A stretch of 64,000 nucleotides of DNA from an uncultured Bartonella sp. (GTDB taxonomy: Bacteria > Pseudomonadota > Alphaproteobacteria > Rhizobiales > Rhizobiaceae), in the NCBI RefSeq assembly GCF_945277285.1, contig NZ_CALYPR010000003.1, positions 1-64,000 on the forward strand, read 5' to 3'. A model generated the notes under the pieces. It saw nothing but the letters and a program-made list of their open reading frames with translations, made no database searches and was not told the DNA's origin. Both the position numbers and the translations under genes were made by a program. Position 1 is the stretch's first letter. Each line of letters starts with the position of its first letter. Below are positions 56,569 to 64,000 of the stretch, piece after piece.

Positions 56569-58197
56569 GTGAGCACTTTGCCTAATCAAAATATCATGCG
56601 AAAAAACGCGTTTTTGGATGATGCGGTGTTGTTCCGCTTTTCTTCTCTTTTACCTACTCCGCTACTTGCCGGTTTTGAGGAAATAGGGTCATTTGTTGCT
56701 AGTCGCGAGGCGCAAGATCTCGCGCGATTGGCCAATATCCATCGTCCGGTACTAAGACGTGAAAATGAATGGGGCGATGGTGTAGAACAAATGGAAACCC
56801 ATCCCGCCTATCACGCATTGTCACGCCGCTCGCGTCAGGCCGGGCTTTGTTCATCATTATGGGAAAACGGACCGGCCGAAAATGGTGTACGTTATCAGGC
56901 TCGGGCAATCAGGCTTTTTCTCATGGCCGGGCTTGAAACCGGGCATCTTAACGCGATTACTTCGACCAGTGCGGGTATTTCTGCATTGCTGAGTGAAGCT
57001 GATTTATTTTCCAAATGGCAAAATGTGCTGCTTTCGCATCAACATGATTATTCCTCTCGTCCGATTTCGTCAAAAAGGTCGGCGATTTTAACTTTTGCCT
57101 GTGACGAGGTGATAAATAATTTACAAGGCTTGTCACCTGTTTCAACGGCAACCCGGGTGTCGTTTGATTCAACAAGCGGGCGGGATATCTATCGCATTGA
57201 TGCGGTCAAACAATCAGTCTTGAACCCGACGGCTGACGGTTTTTTTGTTACCGCAGAAGTAGGCGGACAAAAATGCTGTTTTTTTATCTCGCGGTTTCTG
57301 GAAACGGGCGCATTGAATGGCAATATTTCAGTGGATTATCTGATTCACCGCGCAGGTGAATGCTCGGCTGCTGAAGGACAAGTTTCGTTTGCCAATAGCC
57401 TTGGCTGGTTAATCGGTAAAATTGGTGAAGGTGACAAAGTCATCAGAGATGTTGAAACGATGACCCAGTTTGATCAGGCAGTCATTTCGGCAGGTGTGCT
57501 ACGTGCTGCGTTACAAGCGGGTATCAACTTTTTTAGGCGCTTCAATCCGAGACAAGTTCTTCCCCCTTTGACAGAGCGTATTTTTGCTGATCTTTCGCTT
57601 GATATTGTTGCTGCGCAATGCTTGGTTATGCGGCTTGCCCGTGCTTTTGACCATGCAGTAGAAAATCGCAGCGAAGCAGCATTTGCTCGTATTATGACGC
57701 CGATTGTTGCCATCCATATCAGTGGACTTGTCGTTCCGGTTGTCGGTGAAATCATTGCCCAAATGGGGCCACAGGCATTTTTATTCGATAGTCGTTTGGC
57801 AAGAATGTTAAGCGATGCCCCTGTGCGTACAATGAAAGGCAATGGTGGCAACGATATCGTCGTCGATACAATCCGGTTGGGAGAAAGAGCACCCGGGCTT
57901 TTCCAAGGTCTGTTAGATCAAATTGGCCGTGATATTGGAGCGGCTGGCCCGAAAACGGTAGAAATATTACATGCAGCAGCGCAAGTTGCTGCAAGCGATA
58001 TTGGGGCTGGAAGACTTTTTATCGAGCAAATGGCCTATGCAGCAGCGGCGGGCGCTTTAAAGCAAACAGAGATGAATCATATTACGGCAGCTTATATAGA
58101 AAGCCGCCTCGGCGGACAATGGCGCTCATCCTATGGTATGTTGAGTGCACGTCACCATGCAGGCCATATATTGGATACGCTTTATCCTGCTGTCTGA
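56569..58197 (+). CDS. AidB-like acyl-CoA dehydrogenase family protein
   Basis: A 542-residue FAD-dependent protein of the acyl-CoA dehydrogenase fold, close in length to E. coli AidB. It shows the AidB-type N-terminus ([16 protein letters not shown]), the central beta-domain, and the C-terminal helical domain with GGNDIVVD near residue 425. AidB is induced by alkylation stress and binds DNA in E. coli; whether this relative does so is unknown. The start is GTG 56569. Its last 16 bases overlap ruvX on the other strand. Confidence 0.85.
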   Translation: MSTLPNQNIMRKNAFLDDAVLFRFSSLLPTPLLAGFEEIGSFVASREAQDLARLANIHRPVLRRENEWGDGVEQMETHPAYHALSRRSRQAGLCSSLWENGPAENGVRYQARAIRLFLMAGLETGHLNAITSTSAGISALLSEADLFSKWQNVLLSHQHDYSSRPISSKRSAILTFACDEVINNLQGLSPVSTATRVSFDSTSGRDIYRIDAVKQSVLNPTADGFFVTAEVGGQKCCFFISRFLETGALNGNISVDYLIHRAGECSAAEGQVSFANSLGWLIGKIGEGDKVIRDVETMTQFDQAVISAGVLRAALQAGINFFRRFNPRQVLPPLTERIFADLSLDIVAAQCLVMRLARAFDHAVENRSEAAFARIMTPIVAIHISGLVVPVVGEIIAQMGPQAFLFDSRLARMLSDAPVRTMKGNGGNDIVVDTIRLGERAPGLFQGLLDQIGRDIGAAGPKTVEILHAAAQVAASDIGAGRLFIEQMAYAAAAGALKQTEMNHITAAYIESRLGGQWRSSYGMLSARHHAGHILDTLYPAV

Positions 58198-58661
58198 GAC
58201 AAAATACGAAGGCGGTCGAGTGCACCTTGAAGAATAAAGGATGCCGCAGCAGAATCGATTCTTTCAGCCCGTTTCGCGCGGGATACATCCATTTCGAGGA
58301 GTCCGCGTTCTGCCGCGACAGTTGATAGTCTTTCATCCCAGAATACAAACGGAATGGGGGTAAGGCTGTTCATATTTCGTACAAAAGCTCGTGTTGCCTG
58401 AACACGGGGGCCATCGGATCCATCCATATTTTTGGGAAGGCCAATAATTGCCACCCCGATATTTTCCTCACTAAAAATTTTTAATAAATGGCTTGCATCA
58501 ATTGAAAACTTTGTTCTTTTCAATACTGCGCGAGGGGTTGCCAATCGCCATCCGAGGTCAGAAATAGCAATGCCAATTGTTTTTGTTCCCAAATCGAGGC
58601 CGGCAATATTCTTTCCCTTTAATTCGAGATGTGTAATCTGGTCAATTCCAATAATAGACAT
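58182..58661 (-). CDS. ruvX: Putative pre-16S rRNA nuclease / Holliday junction resolvase RuvX (YqgF)
   Basis: A 159-residue RNase H-fold protein of the YqgF family, linked to 5' maturation of 16S rRNA. Key parts are [32 protein letters not shown] and [13 protein letters not shown], with the conserved acidic residues. ATG 58661 is chosen because the longer frame to 58712 adds residues not seen in the family. It converges with the AidB-like gene and is divergent from the UPF0173 gene. Confidence 0.93.
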   Translation of the reverse strand: MSIIGIDQITHLELKGKNIAGLDLGTKTIGIAISDLGWRLATPRAVLKRTKFSIDASHLLKIFSEENIGVAIIGLPKNMDGSDGPRVQATRAFVRNMNSLTPIPFVFWDERLSTVAAERGLLEMDVSRAKRAERIDSAAASFILQGALDRLRILSQTAG

Positions 58662-58777
58662 CAAGATCGGCCTATATTCAGTGATCTGTCCATTGACGCG
58701 TCCTCTTGGCATTTTGTAATTTTGCGTTCAATATAAGAAAAAACAACTAAGTTCCAATTAAAAATAGGGATAGTAAT

Positions 58778-59482
58778 ATGAAAATCACATGGCTTGGGCA
58801 TGCAGCCTTTCGCGTTGAAGTGGGCAAAGCTGTTATTCTGATTGATCCCTTTCTTACCGGAAATCCGGCTGCAAAAAACCTTGATATTAAAAAAGCCGTA
58901 GACGGGGTCACCCATATTACGCTTACCCACGGGCATAGCGATCATGTGGGTGATACGATTGCAATTGCCAAAGAAAAAAATGTTCCAGTCACAGCAAATG
59001 CGGATCTTGCCGCATGGCTTGAAGCACAAGGGGTGAAAAAGGTTGTTCCGGGCAATGCCGGCGGTACACAGTCGCATGATGGCTATTCCATTACTTTTGT
59101 AAATGCCATCCATTCATCTGCAATGTTGACCGAGCATGGTGTGTCGCAATGTTTGGGCAATCCAAATGGACTTGTCTTTCATTTTGATGGCGCACCGACA
59201 CTTTATCATATGGGTGACACCGACATTTTTTCCGATATGCAATTGATTGATGAACTGCATGCTCCGGAAATCGGTATTGTACCGATCGGCGACTTTTTCA
59301 CGATGGGAGGGGCTGTTGCGGCTCTTTCATGCCGACGTTATTTCCATTTCAAAACAGTTATTCCATGTCATTGGGGTACTTTTCCGGTGCTTGACCAGAC
59401 ACCTGAACGTTTTGTCAAAGGTATGGAAGGAACAAAAACAACAGTTGCATTGCCAAAAGTCGGTGAAACGCTCAAATTTTAA
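58778..59482 (+). CDS. Metal-dependent hydrolase, UPF0173 family
   Basis: A 234-residue metallo-beta-lactamase-fold protein. The HxHxDH motif reads [10 protein letters not shown] near residue 50; a second histidine lies in GDTDIF... and a third in PCHWGTFP near the C-terminus, the standard metal ligands. It starts at ATG 58778. Substrate unknown. It lies upstream of gatC but with a 76-base gap. Confidence 0.92.
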   Translation: MKITWLGHAAFRVEVGKAVILIDPFLTGNPAAKNLDIKKAVDGVTHITLTHGHSDHVGDTIAIAKEKNVPVTANADLAAWLEAQGVKKVVPGNAGGTQSHDGYSITFVNAIHSSAMLTEHGVSQCLGNPNGLVFHFDGAPTLYHMGDTDIFSDMQLIDELHAPEIGIVPIGDFFTMGGAVAALSCRRYFHFKTVIPCHWGTFPVLDQTPERFVKGMEGTKTTVALPKVGETLKF

Positions 59483-59558
59483 AGGTCTTTTCTTGCTCTT
59501 ATGAGTTTCGGCTTGTATAGCTTTTTTAACAAAATGTCTTTCATACGGGATCTATTGA

Positions 59559-59846
59559 ATGTCTGTAGATATTAAAACGGTCAAACGTGTTGCCCGTCTT
59601 TCACGCATTGCTGTGAGGGATGATGAAGCAAAGCGCATGGCCAATGAACTGAATGCGATTTTAGGCTTTGTCGAACAACTCGATGAAGTCAATGTCGATA
59701 ATGTCGAGCCGTTGACATCGGTCATTCCAATGTCGTTACGTACACGTGAAGATGTTGTCACTGACGGGAATAAGGCTGCCGATATTGTGGCCAATGCTCC
59801 GCTGAGTGAAGACAATTTTTTCCTTGTTCCAAAAGTTATCGAATAG
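59559..59846 (+). CDS. gatC: Aspartyl/glutamyl-tRNA amidotransferase subunit C
   Basis: GatC stabilises GatA in the GatCAB complex that converts Glu-tRNA(Gln) or Asp-tRNA(Asn) to the amide forms. The 95-residue protein shows [28 protein letters not shown] and [15 protein letters not shown], typical of the family. It is 30 bases upstream of gatA. gatB is not in the window. Confidence 0.95.
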   Translation: MSVDIKTVKRVARLSRIAVRDDEAKRMANELNAILGFVEQLDEVNVDNVEPLTSVIPMSLRTREDVVTDGNKAADIVANAPLSEDNFFLVPKVIE

Positions 59847-59876
59847 CAGTTTGAATTTTTATTTTAGAGGCATGAT

Positions 59877-61358
59877 ATGACCGATTTGACCAAGCTGACA
59901 ATCGCCGGGGCTCGTGATGGCCTGAAGAAGGGGGAGTTTACGGCAACCGAACTGACGGATGCCTATATTCATGCCATTGAAGAAGCCAATCCTGCTATCA
60001 ATGCTTATGTAGCAATTACCGCCGATCATGCACGGGATATGGCAAAAGCATCTGATGAACGTATTGCGCATAACAAAATGGGAGCGCTTGAGGGGATTCC
60101 GCTTGGTGTAAAAGATCTTTATGCCACTTATAACATCCACACTCAGGCTTGTTCCCATATTCTTGACAACTTTAAACCGAAATATGAGTCGACTGTTACG
60201 AGCAATCTTTGGGCTGATGGTGCGGTCATGCTTGGTAAGCTCAATATGGACGAGTTTGCCATGGGCTCTTCCAACGAGACATCCTATTATGGCCCGGTTA
60301 TCAATCCGTGGCGTGCTAAAGGATCGGATGCTAAGCTCGTTCCGGGAGGCTCTTCGGGGGGGTCGGCTGCGGCTGTTGCTGCTCGCTTATGCGCTGGTGC
60401 AACTGCTACCGATACCGGCGGGTCTATTCGACAGCCGGCTGCTTTCACCGGTACTGTGGGCATAAAACCGACTTATGGACGTTGTTCGCGCTGGGGTATT
60501 GTTGCCTTTGCTTCGTCGCTTGATCAGGCAGGGCCAATTGGGCGGGATGTTCGAGATTGCGCAATTTTGCTCAAATCAATGGCTTCCTTTGACGAAAAAG
60601 ACTCAACGTCGGTAGATTTGCCGGTACCTGATTATGAAGCAGCGATCGGAAAATCTGTAAAGGGTATGAAAATCGGCATTCCGAAGGAATATCGTGTTGA
60701 CGGTATGTCGGAAGAAATTTTGAAACTTTGGCAGAAAGGCATTAACTGGCTGAAAGAGGCAGGTGCCGAAATCGTTGATATTTCACTTCCCCATACAAAA
60801 TATGCGTTACCCGCCTATTATATTGTTGCTCCTGCCGAAGCTTCTTCAAACCTTGCTCGTTATGATGGTGTCCGTTTCGGACTTCGCGTGCCGGGCAAAG
60901 ATATTATCGAAATGTATGAAAATACACGTTCGGAGGGTTTTGGCCACGAGGTCAAGCGGCGTATTTTGATTGGTACTTATGTTCTTTCGGCCGGTTACTA
61001 TGATGCTTATTATTTGAAGGCACAAAAAGTAAGGTCACTCATCAAACAGGACTTTGATAAATGTTTCGAAGCCGGTATTGATGCTATTTTGACGCCCGCT
61101 ACGCCGACAGCTGCATTCGGAATTGCCGATCAAAAATTGAAAAATGATCCGATCGCCATGTATCTTAATGATATTTTCACGGTAACGGTCAATATGGCAG
61201 GATTACCGGGAATATCGGTTCCTGCTGGGCTTTCGGCAGAAGGCTTGCCTCTAGGATTGCAATTGATTGGTAAGCCATTTGGTGAAGAACAGCTATTCCA
61301 GACCGCCCATATCATTGAGCAGTCAGCAGGGAAATTTTCAGCTGAGCAGTGGTGGTAA
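59877..61358 (+). CDS. gatA: Aspartyl/glutamyl-tRNA amidotransferase subunit A
   Basis: GatA is the amidase that releases ammonia from glutamine for the GatCAB transamidation. The 493 residues contain the amidase signature with the Ser-Ser-Lys triad: GVKDL (Lys), [15 protein letters not shown] (serines), and [15 protein letters not shown]. It follows gatC and is probably in the same operon. Confidence 0.97.
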   Translation: MTDLTKLTIAGARDGLKKGEFTATELTDAYIHAIEEANPAINAYVAITADHARDMAKASDERIAHNKMGALEGIPLGVKDLYATYNIHTQACSHILDNFKPKYESTVTSNLWADGAVMLGKLNMDEFAMGSSNETSYYGPVINPWRAKGSDAKLVPGGSSGGSAAAVAARLCAGATATDTGGSIRQPAAFTGTVGIKPTYGRCSRWGIVAFASSLDQAGPIGRDVRDCAILLKSMASFDEKDSTSVDLPVPDYEAAIGKSVKGMKIGIPKEYRVDGMSEEILKLWQKGINWLKEAGAEIVDISLPHTKYALPAYYIVAPAEASSNLARYDGVRFGLRVPGKDIIEMYENTRSEGFGHEVKRRILIGTYVLSAGYYDAYYLKAQKVRSLIKQDFDKCFEAGIDAILTPATPTAAFGIADQKLKNDPIAMYLNDIFTVTVNMAGLPGISVPAGLSAEGLPLGLQLIGKPFGEEQLFQTAHIIEQSAGKFSAEQWW

Positions 61359-61870
61359 TCGGTTGTAAAATCGGTAACAGAATCAAGAGAAATTTTTCAA
61401 CACGGCAAATTCATGTCGTGTTGAAAACTGAAAATTTGTTGGCTGCCAACAATTGTATGCAACTGACGCAGACTTATTTCTTCTTCTTTAAATTATATTT
61501 CTTACAGCGAATAATAATATCTAAGGGTAAGATTTAGTTTCGGGTTTGATACAAAGTGCTTAAACCAAGCACCATTATATGCAGCGAATGTAAAAGGCTA
61601 AATTTTCTTCGTTTTTTTGTAGAAACATGAAAATCAAAAATTGAATTTTTTCTCAGCATTCGCAAAATCGTATTCAGCTGGCCGCTCTGTTTTTAGGAAT
61701 ACAGAGTGAGAAAGACAACCGAGCCACGATAACGTTCTCGACCGTATTATGAATAGAATTTTATAACAAACGCTAAGAAATGCAGCAGGGAAATGATTTT
61801 TCTATTCAAATGAAGTTTGGCAAATAGAAAGCCGAGCCATCAATTAATTTTTTGAAATTGTTACCTGTTT
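61359..61870. other. Intergenic region between gatA and livF
   Basis: About 510 bases without a gene, AT-rich, between convergent gatA and livF. A hairpin with an 11-bp stem (61394-61404 with 61417-61427) and a 12-base loop lies 36 bases after gatA and may mark the transcript end, although no long T run follows. Confidence 0.5.
61394..61427. terminator. Hairpin after gatA, possible terminator
   Basis: Perfect 11-bp inverted repeat TTTTCAACACG / CGTGTTGAAAA. The stem itself ends in AAAA/TTTT, so it could work in both directions, but the usual T tract beyond the stem is missing on the gatA strand. Confidence 0.4.
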
Positions 61871-62581
61871 TTATCCACCGAGATAGGCTTCTTTTACGCG
61901 CGGGTCTTTCAACATAACCTTACCTTCCCCTTCCAGTATAATCTTCCCAACTTCAAGAATATAAGCGTAATCGGCAACAGAGAGCGCGGCATAAGCATTC
62001 TGTTCGATCAATAAAACAGTTTTTCCCATTTCGTTAATTTTACGAATAATTGAAAAGATCTCTTGCACCAGAATGGGAGCAAGCCCAAGCGATGGCTCGT
62101 CGAGCATCACAAGTTCGGGGTTACTCATGAGTGCGCGCCCAACCGCAAGCATTTGTTGTTCCCCGCCTGACATAGTGCCACCTAATTGTTTTGAACGTTC
62201 CCGAAGTCGGGGAAAAAGATCAAAAATCCACTCTATATCACGCTTGATGCCATCTTTATCTGTGCGGATATAAGCGCCGAGTTCAAGATTTTCGAATACC
62301 GTTAGATGCGGCATAATGCGCCGCCCTTCAGGACTTAAGGCAATTCCTTTTTTCAATATTTCTTCCGGCTGGTTGCCGAGGATTTCTTCACTTTTATAGA
62401 GAATTTCCCCGCTGACGGATTTGTTAAGGCCGGCAATGGACCGCACAATACTGCTTTTTCCAGCTCCATTAGCACCAATCAACGTGACTATAGAGCCTTT
62501 TTTAATCGACATGGATATGCCTTGTACGGCTTTGATAGCACCATAGTTGACATGGAGGTCTTTAATCTCAAGAATGTTCAT
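61871..62581 (-). CDS. livF: Branched-chain amino acid ABC transporter ATP-binding protein LivF
   Basis: LivF is one of two ATPases energising the Liv importer. The 236-residue protein has Walker A LIGANGAGKSS, the LivF-type LSPEGRRIMPHLTVFENLELGA, the signature MSGGEQQMLAVGRAL and Walker B LVMLDEPSLGLAP. ATG 62581 follows GGAGG; the longer frame overlapping livG does not match the family. It overlaps the end of livG by 14 bases. Confidence 0.94.
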   Translation of the reverse strand: MNILEIKDLHVNYGAIKAVQGISMSIKKGSIVTLIGANGAGKSSIVRSIAGLNKSVSGEILYKSEEILGNQPEEILKKGIALSPEGRRIMPHLTVFENLELGAYIRTDKDGIKRDIEWIFDLFPRLRERSKQLGGTMSGGEQQMLAVGRALMSNPELVMLDEPSLGLAPILVQEIFSIIRKINEMGKTVLLIEQNAYAALSVADYAYILEVGKIILEGEGKVMLKDPRVKEAYLGG

Positions 62582-63350
62582 AAAATCCTCCGCCGAGATA
62601 GGCCTCGATGACTTTCGGATTATTGCGGATATTTTCAGGAGTTCCATCCGCAATAAGAACACCATATTCTAAAACCCAGATATGTTGGCATAATCCCATG
62701 ACCACGCGCATATCGTGTTCAATGAGAAGAATTGTCAGGTCGAATTCTTCTCGAATCTTGGCAATAAATGCCCGGAGTTCTTCACTTTCTTGCGGGTTCA
62801 TGCCGGCAGCCGGTTCATCCAACATCAACAGTTTTGGCTCGGTTGCCAGAGCACGGGCAATTTCAAGACGCCGTTGTGCGCCATAGGGCAGGGCTGTTGC
62901 CGGCTGATTGGCAAGATCAGCGAGGTGGACACGTTCCAATAGTTCCATTGCCTGATCGCGGATGTGTTTTTCTTCCCGAAGTGCAGAAGGTAGCAAGAGG
63001 GCACTGGCAAACCATGGGCTTTTCTGGCGCACATGGGCGCCAACCATGACGTTTTGTAAAACCGTCAGACCGTTAAATAGCCGAATATTTTGAAAGGTAC
63101 GTGCAATATGGCGTTTGCATACTTTATTTGGCGCAAGACCGGATACTTTTTTACCTTCAAATAAAATAGAACCACTTGTCGGAGTGTAAAAGCCGGAAAT
63201 CATGTTGAAAACCGTTGTTTTTCCAGCTCCATTCGGCCCGATAAGACCAGCAATGCTGCCACGTTCAATTGTTATATTGATATCATTGACAGCCGTAAGT
63301 CCACCAAAGCGCATGGTGACATGATCAAGCATCAATATAGGCTCAGTCAT
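62568..63350 (-). CDS. livG: Branched-chain amino acid ABC transporter ATP-binding protein LivG
   Basis: The second ATPase of the Liv importer. The 260 residues hold Walker A LIGPNGAGKTTVFN, the long LivG insertion after RTFQNIRLFNGLTVLQNVMVGAH, a signature region LPYGAQRRLEIARAL (no classical LSGGQ) and Walker B LLMLDEPAAGMNPQE. It overlaps livM by four bases and livF by 14. Confidence 0.94.
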   Translation of the reverse strand: MTEPILMLDHVTMRFGGLTAVNDINITIERGSIAGLIGPNGAGKTTVFNMISGFYTPTSGSILFEGKKVSGLAPNKVCKRHIARTFQNIRLFNGLTVLQNVMVGAHVRQKSPWFASALLLPSALREEKHIRDQAMELLERVHLADLANQPATALPYGAQRRLEIARALATEPKLLMLDEPAAGMNPQESEELRAFIAKIREEFDLTILLIEHDMRVVMGLCQHIWVLEYGVLIADGTPENIRNNPKVIEAYLGGGFYEHS

Positions 63351-64000
63351 GGCTTTTCCCCGTTTTTTGCGGTGCGCTCATGTTTAAAAAAGCGGTAAAG
63401 ACCGTTCCACGAAAATTCCCGAGTCCCCAACAAACCGCTTCTCCAAAACAGGATAATGCCCATGAGCAATATGGAGAAAATGACCATTCTGAGCCCCGGA
63501 ATTCCGTTGATTTGTAAAAAACCTAGATTAATCGGTTGTTCGAAAATGCGTAGCCATTCAAGCATCACGGTGATAATGATGCTGCCGATAATGCTTCCGG
63601 TTATAGATCCGAGACCACCGGCAACAACGATCATTAAAATATTGAAAGTCAGAAGAAAATTGAACATTTTCGGATCAATTGTCGAAATGAGCGCAGCTGT
63701 CAGTGCCCCGCCAATTCCAGCAAAGAACGCGCCGATTGTGAAAGAAAGACAACGATAGAAAAAAGTATTAATGCCCATTGTTTTGGCCGCAATCTCGTCA
63801 TCGCGGATTGCGCACAGGGCATTGCCTGTATTGCTTCGCAGCAACAGCACTATGAACAATATGGTGAAGGCAAGCCAGCCGTAGCACCACCACAAATTTG
63901 CATATTGCGGAATTCCTTTTATACCAAGTGAGCCATTGGTGATCGGCACTGCATTGGTAATAACAACACGAATAATTTCGGCAAATCCCAGTGTGGCTAT
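63347..64000 (-). CDS. livM: Branched-chain amino acid ABC transporter permease LivM (partial, 5' end outside window)
   Basis: The visible 217 residues are the C-terminal two thirds of LivM. The frame stays open to the end of the window (TLGFAEIIRVVITNAVPITNGSLGIKGIP), so the start lies beyond position 64000. The family motifs RDDEIAAKTMGINTFFYRCLSFTIGAFFAGIGGAL and VVAGGLGSITGSIIG, and six or more membrane segments, are present. The upstream livH and a binding-protein gene are expected next to it. Confidence 0.93.
   Translation of the reverse strand: MATLGFAEIIRVVITNAVPITNGSLGIKGIPQYANLWWCYGWLAFTILFIVLLLRSNTGNALCAIRDDEIAAKTMGINTFFYRCLSFTIGAFFAGIGGALTAALISTIDPKMFNFLLTFNILMIVVAGGLGSITGSIIGSIIITVMLEWLRIFEQPINLGFLQINGIPGLRMVIFSILLMGIILFWRSGLLGTREFSWNGLYRFFKHERTAKNGEKP

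Overview
The window looks like chromosomal DNA of an AT-rich alphaproteobacterium of the order Rhizobiales. The gene order topA-rnr next to dprA-plsY-pyrC-pyrB, the rpmG/MFS pair, the mobA-mobB pair, the accB-accC-aat run and the aerobic-type cobalamin genes all fit Brucella/Bartonella relatives. The AT-rich base composition together with retained vitamin B12 genes suggests a Bartonella-like host-associated lineage; this is inference, because no rRNA or marker comparison was possible.

Region 1 (1-17540) is a cobalamin locus. It holds cobQ, then a tightly overlapping run cobP-cobW-cobN-cobO-EamA permease, a TauE/SafE permease on the other strand, a TerB-like gene followed by cobE-cobM, an opposed pair cbiD-cobK, then cobA-cobB, an MFS transporter and cobD. 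Two further cobalamin genes, cobV (synthase) and cobT/cobU (DMB phosphoribosyltransferase), lie divergently at 35687-37567. Together they cover uroporphyrinogen III methylation, part of the corrin ring chemistry, cobalt insertion (CobN only), adenosylation, amidation, aminopropanol attachment and lower-ligand assembly. The genes for CobI, CobG, CobJ, CobH, CobL and the chelatase partners CobS/CobT are not in this window, and no B12 riboswitch was recognised.

Region 2 (17505-24853) has an EmrB/QacA-type MFS exporter, icd with a clear terminator, a DUF486 membrane protein, glutaredoxin 2, then very AT-rich DNA holding an unrecognised cysteine-free protein and a secreted nuclease-fold protein with degenerate catalytic positions, followed by an MFS gene split by a one-base frameshift.

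Region 3 (24854-27434) is a gene graveyard: the C-terminal tail of a short-chain dehydrogenase, other fragments, an intact Mrr-type restriction endonuclease and the C-terminal end of a tyrosine integrase lying about 120 bp from the 3' end of tRNA-Thr(TGT). It reads as a decayed tRNA-integrated island.

Region 4 (27571-45350) is mostly housekeeping: aat-accC-accB, a DsbA-like oxidoreductase, a BepA-like M48 protease, an aminotransferase followed by dusA, a clan AA aspartic protease, cobV/cobT, an Lrp regulator coupled to thiM, a uracil-DNA glycosylase, a membrane-anchored thermonuclease, GST-mobB-mobA, a large L,D-transpeptidase and rpmG.

Region 5 (45456-64000) contains MFS-rnr-topA, a 56-codon unknown gene, dprA-plsY-pyrC-pyrB, an AidB-like acyl-CoA dehydrogenase, ruvX, a UPF0173 hydrolase, gatC-gatA, and the livF-livG-livM end of a branched-chain amino acid ABC transporter that runs off the window. 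The dihydroorotase-like gene beside pyrB lacks the metal-binding HxH motif and is probably a non-catalytic partner.
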